The notes beneath the pieces are model-generated. The model ran no database searches, had not been told where the DNA came from, and worked only from the letters and a program-made list of their open reading frames with translations. Shown in pieces: positions 53,706 to 63,078 of a stretch of DNA of 64,000 nt. Positions within the stretch are counted from its first letter, which is position 1. The number at the start of each line of letters is the position of its first letter. Source of the stretch: Aquabacterium sp. A3 (GTDB taxonomy: Bacteria > Pseudomonadota > Gammaproteobacteria > Burkholderiales > Burkholderiaceae_C); the NCBI RefSeq assembly GCF_038069945.1, contig NZ_JBBPEV010000002.1:124001-188000 (forward strand), written 5' to 3'. The position numbers and the translations under genes were made by a program.

Positions 53706-55295
53706 TCAATGACGGAAGTGGCGCGTGCCCGTGAACACCATGGCGATGCCGCGCTCGTCGGCGGCAGCGATAACTTCGTCGTCCCGCATGGAGCCACCCG
53801 GGTGGATGACGCAGGTGGCGCCGGCGTCCACGACCACATCCAGGCCGTCACGGAACGGGAAGAAGGCGTCCGACGCCACGGCCGTGCCTTGCAGCGTCAG
53901 GCCCGCGTGACCGGCCTTGATCGAGGCGATGCGGGCCGAGTCCAGGCGGCTCATCTGGCCGGCGCCCACGCCCATGGTCATGCCATCCTTGCAGAAGACG
54001 ATGGCGTTGCTCTTGACGAAGCGGGCCACGGTCCAGGCAAACAGCATGTCCTTCATCTGCTCAGGCGTCGGCTGCACCTTGCTCACCACCTTCACGTCAC
54101 CGACGATGTCGATGTTGTCGGCCGATTGCAGCAACATGCCGCCGCCCACGCGCTTGAAGTCCAGCGCGTTGCCCAGTTGGCGCGTGGCGTCATCCAGCGG
54201 CACTTCCAGAAGGCGCACGTTCTGCTTGGATGCATAGGCGGCACGAGCCGCGTCGGTGAACTTCGGTGCGATCACCACTTCCACGAACTGCTTGTTGGCG
54301 TTGATGGCCTCGATCACGTCAGCGTCCACCACGCGGTTGAAGGCCATGATGCCGCCGAAGGCGCTGGTGGGGTCGGTCTTGAGGGCCTTGGTGTAGGCCT
54401 CCAGCGGACCTGCGCCCACGGCCACGCCGCAAGGGTTGGCGTGCTTGATGATCACGCAGGCCGGGGCTTCGAAGGCCTTGACGCATTCCCAGGCGGCGTC
54501 GGCGTCGGCGATGTTGTTGAAGCTCAGTTCCTTGCCTTGAATCTGCGTCCAGTTGGCCAGGGTGCTGACCACGGGCGCGGCTTCGCGGTAGAAGGCGGCG
54601 CTCTGGTGCGGGTTCTCGCCGTAACGCATGCCTTGCACCTTGTGCAGCTGCAGGTTGTACACAGCCGGGTACTCGGCCTTGGCGGGCACGGTTTCGGTGG
54701 CCAGCTCCGCACCAGCTTCCAGGCTGGTCAGGTAGTTGGTGATCATGCCGTCGTAGGCGGCGGTGTGGGCAAACACCTTCTTGGCCAGCATGAACTTGGT
54801 CGTGCGCGTGATCTGGCCGGCCTTCATCTCGGTCAGCACCTGTTCGTAGTCGACCGGGTCGATGATCACGGCCACGTCCTGCCAGTTTTTGGCGGCCGAG
54901 CGCAGCATGGTCGGCCCGCCGATGTCGATGTTCTCGATGGCGTTGGCCAGGGTGCAGTCGGCCTTGGCGGTGGCTTGCGCGAAGGGGTAGAGGTTGACCA
55001 CCAGCAGGTCGATGGTGTCGATGCCGTGTTCCTTCAGGGCGGCCATGTGCTCGGGCAGGTCGCGACGGGCCAGGATGCCGCCGTGCACGCGCGGGTGCAG
55101 GGTTTTCACGCGGCCGTCCAGCATTTCGGGGAAGCCGGTGATCTCGGCCACCTCGGTGACCGGCAGGCCCTTGTCGGCCAGCAGTTTGGCGGTGCCGCCG
55201 GTGGACAGCAGGCGCACGCCCTGGGCATGCAGGGCTTGTGCGAATTCAACGATGCCGGTCTTGTCGGACACGGACAGCAGGGCGGTCAGGGCCAT
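53706..55295 (-). CDS. purH: Bifunctional AICAR transformylase/IMP cyclohydrolase
   Basis: This 529-aa cytosolic enzyme does the last two steps of IMP synthesis. The N-terminal MGS-like cyclohydrolase domain ([26 protein letters not shown]) is followed by the transformylase domain with IKHANPCG and RYGENPHQ. The ATG at 55295 has an AAAGGA site. It follows fis, giving the order dusB-fis-purH on the minus strand. Confidence 0.97.
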   Translation of the reverse strand: MALTALLSVSDKTGIVEFAQALHAQGVRLLSTGGTAKLLADKGLPVTEVAEITGFPEMLDGRVKTLHPRVHGGILARRDLPEHMAALKEHGIDTIDLLVVNLYPFAQATAKADCTLANAIENIDIGGPTMLRSAAKNWQDVAVIIDPVDYEQVLTEMKAGQITRTTKFMLAKKVFAHTAAYDGMITNYLTSLEAGAELATETVPAKAEYPAVYNLQLHKVQGMRYGENPHQSAAFYREAAPVVSTLANWTQIQGKELSFNNIADADAAWECVKAFEAPACVIIKHANPCGVAVGAGPLEAYTKALKTDPTSAFGGIMAFNRVVDADVIEAINANKQFVEVVIAPKFTDAARAAYASKQNVRLLEVPLDDATRQLGNALDFKRVGGGMLLQSADNIDIVGDVKVVSKVQPTPEQMKDMLFAWTVARFVKSNAIVFCKDGMTMGVGAGQMSRLDSARIASIKAGHAGLTLQGTAVASDAFFPFRDGLDVVVDAGATCVIHPGGSMRDDEVIAAADERGIAMVFTGTRHFRH

Positions 55296-55318
55296 GGGGT
55301 TCCTTTGGTTCGGTTTAT

Positions 55319-55555
55319 TCACTTGATGAGCTTGTGCTCAAGCAGCTTGCGGCGCAGCGTGTTGCGGTTGATGCCCAGCCACTCGGCGGCCTTGGACTGG
55401 TTGCCTTCGGCGCGTTGCATCACCACTTCCAGCATGGGGCGCTCAACGGCGTTGACCACCATGTCATAGACGGCGTGGGGCTCTGCGCCGCGCAGGTCCT
55501 GAAAGTAGTTTTCAAGGTTGTCCTTGACGGAGTCCTGGATGGTTTTTTTGCTCAT
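55319..55555 (-). CDS. fis: Fis family DNA-binding protein
   Basis: This 78-aa nucleoid protein has a C-terminal helix-turn-helix ([29 protein letters not shown]), close to E. coli Fis but shorter at the N-terminus, as in other betaproteobacteria. It lies five bases after the dusB stop, the classical dusB-fis operon arrangement. It bends DNA and modulates rRNA and other promoters. Confidence 0.95.
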   Translation of the reverse strand: MSKKTIQDSVKDNLENYFQDLRGAEPHAVYDMVVNAVERPMLEVVMQRAEGNQSKAAEWLGINRNTLRRKLLEHKLIK

Positions 55556-55560
55556 GGGGG

Positions 55561-56673
55561 TCAGTGGGCCATGCAGGAGGCGGTCTCCTGATCGGCCGGG
55601 TCTGGGTCACCCAGCGCCTGCGGGCCTGCATCGGGCAGGCGGTCGTGCGTCTGGCTGAGTTGTTCAAAAAAGTCACTCACAGCCCGCCGTTGTTCGTCGA
55701 TGCGGTCCAGGGTGTTCATGTGCTGGCGAAATGCCTCGCCGCCGGGCAGGCCGCGCACGGCCCAGCCGATGTGCTTGCGCGCCGTGCGCACGCCGGCGAA
55801 CTCACCGTACAGGCTGTGGTGGTCGTCCAGGTGGGCCAGCAGCCAGTGGCTCACCTGGCGCGTCAGCGGGCGGGCGCGGCGCTCGCCATGCAGGGCGTGG
55901 TGGGCGATGTCGCCAAAAATCCAGGGCTGCCCCTGAGCGGCGCGGCCAATCATCACGGCGTCGGCGCCGGTGTGTCGCAGCACCGCCTGCGCCTTTTCAG
56001 GGCTGTCGATGTCGCCATTGGCCACCACGGGCACCTGCACGGCCGCTTTCACCGCAGCGATGGTGTCGTACTCGGCGCAGCCCTTGTAGCCTTGCTCGCG
56101 CGTGCGACCGTGCACGGTCAGCATGGCGATGCCGGCCGATTCAGCGGCCCGTGCAATGCGTTCGGCGTTCTTGTGATGTTGGCTCCAGCCGGTGCGCATC
56201 TTCAGCGTCACGGGCACCCCGTGCGGCGCACAGGCGGCCACCACGGCCTCGATGATCTCCAGCGCCAGCGCTTCGTTTTGCATCAGGGCCGAGCCAGCCC
56301 ATTTGTTGCACACCTTCTTGGCCGGGCATCCCATGTTGATGTCGATGATCTGGGCGCCGCGGTCGATGTTGTAGGCGGCGGCCTCGGCCATCATGGTCGC
56401 GTCGGTGCCTGCGATCTGCACCGAGATGGGGGCGGTTTCGCCTTCGTGGTTGGCGCGGCGCGAGGTTTTCAGGCTGTGCCACAGGTCTTTGCGCGAGGTC
56501 ACCATCTCGCTGACGGCGTAGCCCGCGCCCAACTGCTTGCACAGCATGCGAAACGGCCTGTCCGTGACGCCCGCCATGGGCGCCACGAACAGCCGGTTGG
56601 GCAGCTCGACGCCACCCACATGCAGTGGGGTCAGCAGCTTGGGCAGGGGTGACGTGGACACGGCGGGAGGCAC
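55561..56673 (-). CDS. dusB: tRNA-dihydrouridine synthase B
   Basis: This 370-aa FMN enzyme reduces uridines in the tRNA D-loop. FVAPMAGVTDRPFR (about 29-42), DINMGCPAKKVCNK with catalytic C116, HGRTREQGYKG and MIGRAAQGQPW are typical. The frame opens with a GTG at 56673; a second GTG four codons on is also possible. The C-terminal ~30 residues (DRLPDAGPQALGDPDPADQETA) are an acidic extension. Confidence 0.95.
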   Translation of the reverse strand: MPPAVSTSPLPKLLTPLHVGGVELPNRLFVAPMAGVTDRPFRMLCKQLGAGYAVSEMVTSRKDLWHSLKTSRRANHEGETAPISVQIAGTDATMMAEAAAYNIDRGAQIIDINMGCPAKKVCNKWAGSALMQNEALALEIIEAVVAACAPHGVPVTLKMRTGWSQHHKNAERIARAAESAGIAMLTVHGRTREQGYKGCAEYDTIAAVKAAVQVPVVANGDIDSPEKAQAVLRHTGADAVMIGRAAQGQPWIFGDIAHHALHGERRARPLTRQVSHWLLAHLDDHHSLYGEFAGVRTARKHIGWAVRGLPGGEAFRQHMNTLDRIDEQRRAVSDFFEQLSQTHDRLPDAGPQALGDPDPADQETASCMAH

Positions 56674-56821
56674 AAAAGACGACTCAGCCCTGGGCGAGGC
56701 GCCGCCCAGGGCTGCTTAAAAAGGAGGCAGAGTATAGCCCGCTCCAACCCCCCCGCAAAGCGGTTTGTGAACCGTGACGAAGGTCATGCCGCGCATCGGG
56801 ATGTTGAAACGCTGCATAGCC

Positions 56822-56857
56822 GATGTAACCATTGCATTTATGATGCAACATTACATC
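56822..56857 (+). promoter_or_regulatory. Long dyad upstream of ompW
   Basis: Nested arms GATGTAA/TTACATC (56822-56828, 56851-56857) and TTGCAT/ATGCAA (56832-56837, 56843-56848) form an imperfect 36-bp palindrome in an AT-rich stretch ending 26 bases before the ompW ATG. It could be a regulator site or an mRNA-leader hairpin. Confidence 0.6.
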
Positions 56858-56883
56858 AACTGACGTTATGAGTGTTTTGCTGT

Positions 56884-57615
56884 ATGAAATACCGTGCTGT
56901 TCCTGCTTTCCTCTCCATCGCAGTCGGGCTGTCTTGCGCCTCTGTGGCGGCCCAGAGCTACACCGTCAAGCTGGGCGGCGCCCACATCGATCCCCGCGCC
57001 ACCAGCAGTGAGTTTTCGGGCACCTTGCCCGGACCTCGCCCTGTGGTGCCTGGCGTGACGCTGGACGTCAGCCCCAAGTCCACGCTGGTGTTCTCCATCG
57101 AGCGGCACCTGAACGATCAGCTCAGCCTGGAGCTGGCTTTGGGCTTGCCGCCCAAGCATGACGTCAAGCTGCGGGCTTCTGAGGCCTTGCTGGGCGGGAC
57201 TTATGGCCCCCTGGCGGCGTTTTATTACGGGCAGTTTGCCGATGGCACCATCGCGACCGTCAAGCAGGTGGCCCCCACCTTGTTCCTGAACTACCGGTTT
57301 GGCAGCGCAGGCGACGTCTGGCGCCCGTACCTGGGGCTGGGCATCAACTACACCCGCCTCAAGGCCACGCTGACCAACACGGGGCGGACCTTCTATCAGG
57401 GTGTGCCCATGGACCTCTCATTGACCGATTCCTGGGGCCCCGCGCTGCAATTGGGCATGAGCTACCGAATCACCAAACAGTGGTCGCTCAATGCGCAGGT
57501 GGCCTCGGCCGTGGTGGAGACCAAGCTGCGGGTGCGCGGTGGCGGCGGCGAGCACCAGGCCACCTTCGAGTTCACCCCGACCGTGTGGATGGCCACGGTG
57601 GGCTACAGCTTCTGA
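56884..57615 (+). CDS. ompW: OmpW-family outer-membrane protein
   Basis: This 243-aa beta-barrel has a signal peptide (AVPAFLSIAVGLSCASVAAQ). The barrel has the OmpW-type periodicity, including VAPTLFLNYRFG, WRPYLGLGINYT and the C-terminal VGYSF ending in Phe. It forms a small hydrophobic channel. The ATG at 56884 is preferred to GTG 56872, which adds four residues. It follows a marked dyad that probably regulates it. Confidence 0.9.
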   Translation: MKYRAVPAFLSIAVGLSCASVAAQSYTVKLGGAHIDPRATSSEFSGTLPGPRPVVPGVTLDVSPKSTLVFSIERHLNDQLSLELALGLPPKHDVKLRASEALLGGTYGPLAAFYYGQFADGTIATVKQVAPTLFLNYRFGSAGDVWRPYLGLGINYTRLKATLTNTGRTFYQGVPMDLSLTDSWGPALQLGMSYRITKQWSLNAQVASAVVETKLRVRGGGGEHQATFEFTPTVWMATVGYSF

Positions 57616-57651
57616 CGCAGCGATCGGGCTGTGCGGCCTCACAATGCAGCC

Positions 57652-58197
57652 ATGGAAGCATGGCTGTTGTCGTGGGTGCACGCGCTGCTGCAGGCGCTGG
57701 CGTTGCCAAAGGTGGGGCTGAGTGCCATCTTCGCAGTGGCCTTTGTGTCGGCCACCTTGTTGCCCATGGGCTCTGAGCCCGCGGTGTATGCCCTGGTGCA
57801 CTGGCAACCGCACATGTTCTGGCCAGCCGTGCTGGTGGCCACCGCTGGCAACACCCTGGGTGGCGCCTTGAGCTGGTGGATGGGGGCCGGGGCCGATGCC
57901 CTGCGCACGCGGTGGCGGCGGGCCCGTGCAGACGGCATGAAAGTGCCTGCGGACATGCCGGCGCCCGCTCCAGCCCCGGCACAACAGCCCGACCGTTGGT
58001 CTCGGCAGGCGCTGGCCTGGCTGGAGCGTTTCGGGCCCAAGGCGTGCCTGTTGTCGTGGCTGCCGCTGGTCGGCGATCCCTTGTGTGCGGTGGCCGGCTG
58101 GTTGCGCCTGCCGTTCTGGCCGTGTGTGGCCTACATGGCCGTGGGCAAGTTCTTGCGGTATGCGATGGCCACCGGTTTCTTGATCTGGATCACGTGA
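57652..58197 (+). CDS. YqaA-family inner-membrane protein (DedA/VTT-like)
   Basis: This 181-aa membrane protein has several hydrophobic segments and the VTT-type motifs FVSATLLPMGSEPAVYAL and NTLGGALSWWMG, then FGPKACLLSWLPLVGDPLCAVAGWLRL. A Pro/Ala-rich insert (MPAPAPAPAQQ) lies in the middle. YqaA relatives belong to the SNARE-associated/DedA superfamily. The function is uncertain, possibly lipid handling. It ends before a hairpin terminator. Confidence 0.87.
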   Translation: MEAWLLSWVHALLQALALPKVGLSAIFAVAFVSATLLPMGSEPAVYALVHWQPHMFWPAVLVATAGNTLGGALSWWMGAGADALRTRWRRARADGMKVPADMPAPAPAPAQQPDRWSRQALAWLERFGPKACLLSWLPLVGDPLCAVAGWLRLPFWPCVAYMAVGKFLRYAMATGFLIWIT

Positions 58198-58203
58198 TGA
58201 CCC

Positions 58204-58230
58204 CATCCCATGTTCATGGGATGCATTTTG
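58204..58230 (+). terminator. Hairpin terminator after the YqaA-like gene
   Basis: CATCCCATG and CATGGGATG form a perfect 9-bp stem with a 2-base loop, followed by CATTTTG. It lies 6 bases after the stop. The T-run is short, so efficiency is uncertain. Confidence 0.65.
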
Positions 58231-58382
58231 TAACCATTGGCTGTGAACGTGTCATGTTCAACAGCGGCTGCGGCCCCTAAACTGTGTGTAACACATGGTT
58301 CACACGCGTCGGTACAGGCGCGCAGGCCTGTGGCAAGCAATGCTGTCATCGCGAGAGACGTCCAGGGGGGACATTTTCTCGA

Positions 58383-58412
58383 CGTCGGGCCTGGTGTGTG
58401 CCAGGCCCGACG
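58383..58412. terminator. Strong hairpin in the YqaA-CusF spacer
   Basis: CGTCGGGCCTGG and CCAGGCCCGACG pair perfectly over 12 bp with a 6-base loop, with TTTTC on one side and CATTTTC on the other. It lies 50 bases beyond the stop of the minus-strand CusF-like gene and probably terminates it. The rest of 58224-58382 shows no convincing gene. Confidence 0.65.
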
Positions 58413-58462
58413 CATTTTCAGCGGCGGTTTTCAGTGGCTGGGGGCCAGACCACCGTGCCGGA

Positions 58463-58756
58463 TCACTTCTTTTCCAGCGTGGTGATGGTGTACTGTCCGT
58501 TCACCTTGTCGGCCGTGAACCGGATTTTGTCGCCCACTTGCACACTTTGCAGCCAGGCCGGGTCGCTCACCCGAAAGCTCATCTGCATCGGGGGCATGTC
58601 CAGGTTCTTGATTTCGCCATGGCGCACGGTGATCTTGCCGGACTCGGCGTCGACCTTGCGAACTTCGCCATCCACACTCTGCGCGTGGGCGGCCAGGCCC
58701 AGGCTCAGGCCCAGCGTCAGGGCGCTCAGTGAACGGGTGAGGGTGCTGATCTTCAT
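58463..58756 (-). CDS. CusF-like periplasmic copper-binding protein
   Basis: This 97-aa exported protein has a signal peptide ([18 protein letters not shown]) and the CusF OB-fold core ([24 protein letters not shown]). H46, M57 and M59 match the CusF copper ligands H36, M47, M49, while the capping Trp (W44) is replaced by M54. It stands alone with no CusCBA nearby. It is divergent from argB. Confidence 0.9.
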   Translation of the reverse strand: MKISTLTRSLSALTLGLSLGLAAHAQSVDGEVRKVDAESGKITVRHGEIKNLDMPPMQMSFRVSDPAWLQSVQVGDKIRFTADKVNGQYTITTLEKK

Positions 58757-58827
58757 CGGGTCTCCTGTGTGAACTGCGGTCAGTCCCTAAAATAACGCAT
58801 CCAACAACCCCCGGGTTTACAAGCACC

Positions 58828-59736
58828 ATGTCCACCCCCCCGACCCCCGAGGCCCTGGCCGGCATCGATCCCCGTGTCAAGGCCGAGATCCTGGCCCAGG
58901 CCTTGCCCTACATCCGCAAGTTCCACGGCAAGACCATCGTGATCAAGTACGGTGGCAATGCCATGACCGACCCCGAACTGCAGGCCGATTTTGCCGAAGA
59001 CGTGGTGCTGCTCAAATTGGTGGGCTTGAACCCGGTGGTGGTGCATGGCGGCGGACCCCAGATCGACTCGGCGTTGACCAAGATCGGCAAGAAGGGGGAG
59101 TTCATCCAGGGCATGCGCGTGACCGACGCCGAAACCATGGAGGTGGTGGAGTGGGTGCTGGCCGGTGAGGTGCAGCAAGACATCGTCGGCTTGATCAATG
59201 CCGCTGGCGGCAAGGCCGTGGGCCTGACGGGCCGCGATGGCGGCCTGATCCGTGCGCGCAAACTGCGCCTGGCCGACAAGGACGACCCCAGCAAAGAGCA
59301 CGACATCGGCCACGTGGGCCAGATCGACTCCATCGACCCCAGCGTGGTCAAGGCCCTGCAGGACGACCAGTTCATCCCCGTGATCAGCCCCATCGGCTTT
59401 GGTGAGCACAACGAGAGCTATAACATCAACGCCGACCTGGTGGCCTCCAAGCTGGCGCAGGTGCTCAAGGCAGAAAAGCTGATGCTGCTGACCAACATCA
59501 AGGGCGTGCTGGACAAGCAGGGCGTCTTGCTGACCGACCTGACGGCCCGCCAGATCGACGAGCTGATCGACGACGGCACCATCAGCGGGGGCATGATCCC
59601 GAAGATCGAAGGCGCCATCGATGCGGCCAAGAGTGGCGTGAACGCCGTGCACATCGTGGATGGCCGCGTGCCCCACGCCATGCTGCTGGAGATCCTGACC
59701 GACCAGGCCTACGGCACGATGATCCGCAGCCACTGA
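58828..59736 (+). CDS. argB: Acetylglutamate kinase
   Basis: This 302-aa kinase phosphorylates N-acetylglutamate in arginine synthesis. [11 protein letters not shown] (about 34-44), [11 protein letters not shown] and [12 protein letters not shown] are the conserved ATP and substrate loops. The ATG follows a short promoter-like TAAAAT stretch at 58788. It is followed by dgkA after 12 bases. Confidence 0.97.
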   Translation: MSTPPTPEALAGIDPRVKAEILAQALPYIRKFHGKTIVIKYGGNAMTDPELQADFAEDVVLLKLVGLNPVVVHGGGPQIDSALTKIGKKGEFIQGMRVTDAETMEVVEWVLAGEVQQDIVGLINAAGGKAVGLTGRDGGLIRARKLRLADKDDPSKEHDIGHVGQIDSIDPSVVKALQDDQFIPVISPIGFGEHNESYNINADLVASKLAQVLKAEKLMLLTNIKGVLDKQGVLLTDLTARQIDELIDDGTISGGMIPKIEGAIDAAKSGVNAVHIVDGRVPHAMLLEILTDQAYGTMIRSH

Positions 59737-59748
59737 GCCCAGGATGTC

Positions 59749-60132
59749 ATGCAAACCAATCCCCACAAGGCGCACTCCGGGTTCAAGCGCATCCTGTTTG
59801 CCACCAAGTATTCCTACCAGGGCCTGTATGCCGGTTTGAAGCACGAGAGTGCCTTGCGTCAGGAGATGACGCTGGCACTGCTGATGCTGCCGGCCGCGTT
59901 CTGGATTGGCACCACGTGGCTGGAGGTGTCGGTGCTGTGCATCACGGTGGTGCTGGTGTTGATCACCGAACTGTTGAACTCGGGCATTGAGGCCGTGGTG
60001 GACCGCGTGTCGATGGAGCACCATCACTTGTCCAAGATGGCCAAGGATTACGGCAGCGCCGCGGTGCACCTCAGCCTGTTGTTGTGTCTGGGGGTGTGGG
60101 TGGCGGCCATCGTGCACCGCTGGGGGCACTGA
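59749..60132 (+). CDS. dgkA: Diacylglycerol kinase
   Basis: This 127-aa inner-membrane enzyme recycles diacylglycerol. It has the DgkA features: amphipathic N-terminus with RQEMTLALLML, TM helices, and the catalytic block LITELLNSGIEAVVDRVS. It lies between argB and a HAD hydrolase. Confidence 0.95.
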   Translation: MQTNPHKAHSGFKRILFATKYSYQGLYAGLKHESALRQEMTLALLMLPAAFWIGTTWLEVSVLCITVVLVLITELLNSGIEAVVDRVSMEHHHLSKMAKDYGSAAVHLSLLLCLGVWVAAIVHRWGH

Positions 60133-60133
60133 G

Positions 60134-60847
60134 GTGCATGCCGGGAGGGCCATCTGGCTGTTCGACCTGGACAACACCCTGCATGACGCCGGGCATGCGG
60201 TGTTCGGCCGGCTCAACGGGGCGATGACGGACTACATCGAAACGCACCTGGGTGTGCCGCGCGCCCAGGCCGACGGCCTGCGCGTGCACTACTGGCGTCG
60301 TTACGGCGCCACCCTGATGGGCCTGGAGCGCCACCACGGCATCCGTGCTGCGCACTTTCTGGCGCAGACCCACACCTTGCCTGGCCTGGAGGCCGATCTG
60401 CGCATGCCCCCTGCGGATCGTGCCGCCCTGAGGCGCCTGCCGGGGCGCAAGTTCTTGCTCACCAACGCACCGGCCGATTACGCCAAGCGGGTGCTGACGG
60501 CGCTGGACCTGGCCTCGTGCTTCGAGGGCATCATCGCCATCGAAGGCATGCGCGTGTTTGGCGAGTTGCGACCCAAGCCCGACCTGCGCATGTTGCGCGT
60601 GGTGCTGTCACGTCATCGGCTGCCTGCGCATCGCTGCGTGCTGGTGGAAGACACCGTGGCCAACCTGAAAAGTGCGCACCAGCTGGGCCTGCACACGGTG
60701 TGGATGCAGCACTACCTTCGCCAGGGCCCGTGTGCCCATCCTTTTGCGCAACGCCTGCACGGTCGTCCAGCCGCGGTGGATGTGCGGGTGAACACGCTGC
60801 GCCGGCTCAAGGCCTGGCGTCCCGTGCAGGCCATCACCCGGATCTGA
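60134..60847 (+). CDS. HAD-family pyrimidine 5'-nucleotidase-like hydrolase
   Basis: This 237-aa cytosolic phosphatase has motif I FDLDNTLHD (nucleophile Asp near residue 11), motif II FLLTNAPADY and motif III/IV VEDTVANLKSAHQLG. GTG at 60134, one base after the dgkA stop, is the best start; the nearby ATG at 60138 is out of frame. It resembles the Sdt1/PPN1-type pyrimidine nucleotidases found before slmA in betaproteobacteria. Confidence 0.88.
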   Translation: MHAGRAIWLFDLDNTLHDAGHAVFGRLNGAMTDYIETHLGVPRAQADGLRVHYWRRYGATLMGLERHHGIRAAHFLAQTHTLPGLEADLRMPPADRAALRRLPGRKFLLTNAPADYAKRVLTALDLASCFEGIIAIEGMRVFGELRPKPDLRMLRVVLSRHRLPAHRCVLVEDTVANLKSAHQLGLHTVWMQHYLRQGPCAHPFAQRLHGRPAAVDVRVNTLRRLKAWRPVQAITRI

Positions 60848-60860
60848 GCAGGAGCCCGCC

Positions 60861-61472
60861 ATGAGCGACCCCGACACCAACGCTGCGCCCCGCAAACGAC
60901 CCAAGCCGGGCGAACGCCGCGTGCTGATCCTGCAGGCCCTGGCAGAGATGCTGCAGGCCCCTGGGGCCGAGCGCATCACCACGGCCGCGCTCGCAGCCCG
61001 ATTGCAACTCAGCGAGGCGGCCCTGTATCGGCACTTTGCCAGCAAGGCCCAGATGTTCGAGGGCTTGATCGACTTCATCGAAAGCAGCCTGTTCACGCTG
61101 GCCAACCAGGCCCTGGAGCGTGAGGCCGATGCGGGTGCCCAACTGGCCCGCGTGGTGACCTTGGTGCTGCAGTTTGCCGAGCGCAATCCGGGGATGGGGC
61201 GTGTGCTGGCCGGTGATGCGCTGGTGCACGAGCACGTCCGCCTGCAGCAGCGGGTGAACCAGGCGATCGACCGCCTGGAGTCCCTCTTGCGTCAACCCGC
61301 GCGCGCCCTGGCCGAGGCCCAGGGACACCCCAGTCCCACGGTGGCGGCGCAGGCGCGTGCCTCCCTGCTGATGAGCTTTGTCATGGGCCGCCTTCACCGC
61401 CATGCGCGCAGTGGCTTTGTGCGCCAGCCCACCGAGCACCTGGACGCGGCGCTGCACAGCCTGCTGGCCTGA
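60861..61472 (+). CDS. slmA: Nucleoid occlusion factor, TetR fold
   Basis: This 203-aa TetR-fold protein binds DNA and blocks FtsZ over the nucleoid. The N-terminus carries RRVLILQALAEMLQAP and the helix-turn-helix ITTAALAARLQLSEAALYRHFASKAQMFEGLIDFIE, a hallmark of SlmA. A good AGGAG site precedes the ATG. Confidence 0.9.
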   Translation: MSDPDTNAAPRKRPKPGERRVLILQALAEMLQAPGAERITTAALAARLQLSEAALYRHFASKAQMFEGLIDFIESSLFTLANQALEREADAGAQLARVVTLVLQFAERNPGMGRVLAGDALVHEHVRLQQRVNQAIDRLESLLRQPARALAEAQGHPSPTVAAQARASLLMSFVMGRLHRHARSGFVRQPTEHLDAALHSLLA

Positions 61473-61474
61473 AG

Positions 61475-62290
61475 ATGCCGGCCTCACACCGGTCTTGCTC
61501 GTTTGGCGCGGTGGCGCTGCAGTGGCGTGGTGACCGCACCGCCCTGTTGCTCAACGATGCGGGTCAGCCCGACGCCTTGCTGGTGGCCGACGTGCACCTG
61601 GGCAAGGCCCAGCGTTACCAGGCCCTGGGCCAGGCCCTGCCGGCGGCCGTGGTGGCGGGCACCACCGAGGCCACGCTGCAGCGATTGCGCCAGGCCCTGG
61701 ACGACAGTGGCGCGCGTCGGCTCGTGGTGCTGGGTGATCTGGTGCACGGACCTCGGGTGGCCGAGGCAGTGCAGGCCCTGGCCCTGATGCTGGGGGCATG
61801 GCACGAGCAAACGGGGGGCACCGCGTTGGTGATCGGGGGCAACCACGACCGCCACGCCGCCCCCGATTGGGCGCCCGTGGCGCAGCGGCTGGGCGCGGCC
61901 TGGCAGGTGCTGCCCGAGGATGCCGTGGTGATGGAGCGTGGCCTGGCGCTCAGCCACCAGGCGCGGCCTGTTGCCGGAGCGGTGGCCGCCCTGGGCGGGC
62001 ACCTGCACCCGTGCTGGCAGGCACAGGGGCTGGCCAGAGACCGGCTGCGCCTGCCGTGCTTTTGGGCGCAGGCCTGGCACGATGAACGCACCGGCTGCCC
62101 GGTGGGCGTGACCCTGCCGGCCTTTGGCGACTTCACGGGCATGTGGCCCGTGCGGCCGCAGGCCCGCGATGGTGTGTGGGTGGTCACGCCCGAGGGCGCG
62201 GTGCACGAGGTGCAGGCCCTCTCGGCGCTGAACTCAGCGAGCGCGACGGCGTGCGGCGGCGCTGGCCACCAGCAGTCCGGCGAGGGCTAG
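61475..62290 (+). CDS. PdeM-like metallophosphoesterase
   Basis: This 271-aa calcineurin-type phosphoesterase has the motifs ADVHLGKAQRYQ, LVVLGDLVHGPR, IGGNHDRHA, SHQ and GGHLHP. They match the ligase-associated DNA-damage endonuclease PdeM, but the companion ligase and helicase genes are not adjacent. It is about 50 residues longer than usual. The final ~19 codons overlap the convergent PEP-CTERM gene and may be a read-on tail. Confidence 0.83.
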   Translation: MPASHRSCSFGAVALQWRGDRTALLLNDAGQPDALLVADVHLGKAQRYQALGQALPAAVVAGTTEATLQRLRQALDDSGARRLVVLGDLVHGPRVAEAVQALALMLGAWHEQTGGTALVIGGNHDRHAAPDWAPVAQRLGAAWQVLPEDAVVMERGLALSHQARPVAGAVAALGGHLHPCWQAQGLARDRLRLPCFWAQAWHDERTGCPVGVTLPAFGDFTGMWPVRPQARDGVWVVTPEGAVHEVQALSALNSASATACGGAGHQQSGEG

Positions 62291-63061
62291 GCCCCAGGTG
62301 CCCGGCTCGGGCACAGCGGCCACCGAAAACTCACCTTGCAGCAACAGTTGGCCACCCAGTTCGGTCATCCCGCTCAGGGCGCGTCCTGGTTCGGTGGTGA
62401 AGCCCTGGTAGGCGCTCAAGACCAGGGTGAGCTCATCGCCCACCATGGCCTCAAAGCCCAGGCTGAAGGCCTCAGTGGCATCGGCCGTCCAAAACCCGTT
62501 GAAACTCGCCAGCGTGTCACCGCCGCGCAGCACGTCCAGCGTCAAGCCCAGATCGTGTGCGCCGGTCAGCCCGTTGATCAGGGCGTCGGCGGTGCCATCG
62601 AACTGCACGTGCACCAACTGTCCAAAGGTTTCGCCCGCATCGCCCGACACGCGCAGGGTCAGCCCGTCGACCGACAGGCTCTGCACCAGGCTGTAAGCGT
62701 CCAGCAGGCCTTGGCCAGTGGCCGACCACACGTGGCTGGCGTCCAGCGTCAAGGCGGTGCGTGGGCTGGTGGCGTCCAGCGACACCAGGTGCGTGTGGCC
62801 GCCTTCCACGCTCAGTCCGGCGTGCCCTTGCGGGCCGTGGGTCTGGAAGTCGCTCAGCAGCACGGTGCCCGGGGTGCTGTCGTCCGCCAGCGCATCGCTG
62901 ACCGAGCGGCTCACGGTTTCGCCATCGACCGTGGCCGACTGCTCGATCACGTCCACGGCGGTGCCGGCGCTCACCAGGTCCAGGCGGGCGGCCTGGGCGC
63001 TGCCCAAGGCGCCCAGCGACACCAGGACGGCCAAGGCCAGGGATTGAGGTTGAGTCATCAT
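62234..63061 (-). CDS. PEP-CTERM sorting-domain protein
   Basis: This 275-aa exported protein has a signal peptide (LALAVLVSLGALGSAQA), a beta-rich body and a PEP-CTERM anchor (VPEPGTWGLALAGLLVASAAARRR). Body motifs such as GETFGQLVHVQFDG are not from a family I recognise. The start ATG at 63061 has an AGGAGAT site. It lies 17 bases after the nucleotidase gene, so the two are probably one operon. Confidence 0.88.
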   Translation of the reverse strand: MMTQPQSLALAVLVSLGALGSAQAARLDLVSAGTAVDVIEQSATVDGETVSRSVSDALADDSTPGTVLLSDFQTHGPQGHAGLSVEGGHTHLVSLDATSPRTALTLDASHVWSATGQGLLDAYSLVQSLSVDGLTLRVSGDAGETFGQLVHVQFDGTADALINGLTGAHDLGLTLDVLRGGDTLASFNGFWTADATEAFSLGFEAMVGDELTLVLSAYQGFTTEPGRALSGMTELGGQLLLQGEFSVAAVPEPGTWGLALAGLLVASAAARRRAR

Positions 63062-63078
63062 GAAGATCTCCTGGGCGC

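Noticed and set aside
58224..58382. Possible small RNA between two hairpins downstream of the YqaA-like gene
   Set aside because: Hairpins are explained as terminators of the flanking genes. No promoter with a clear -10/-35 was seen.
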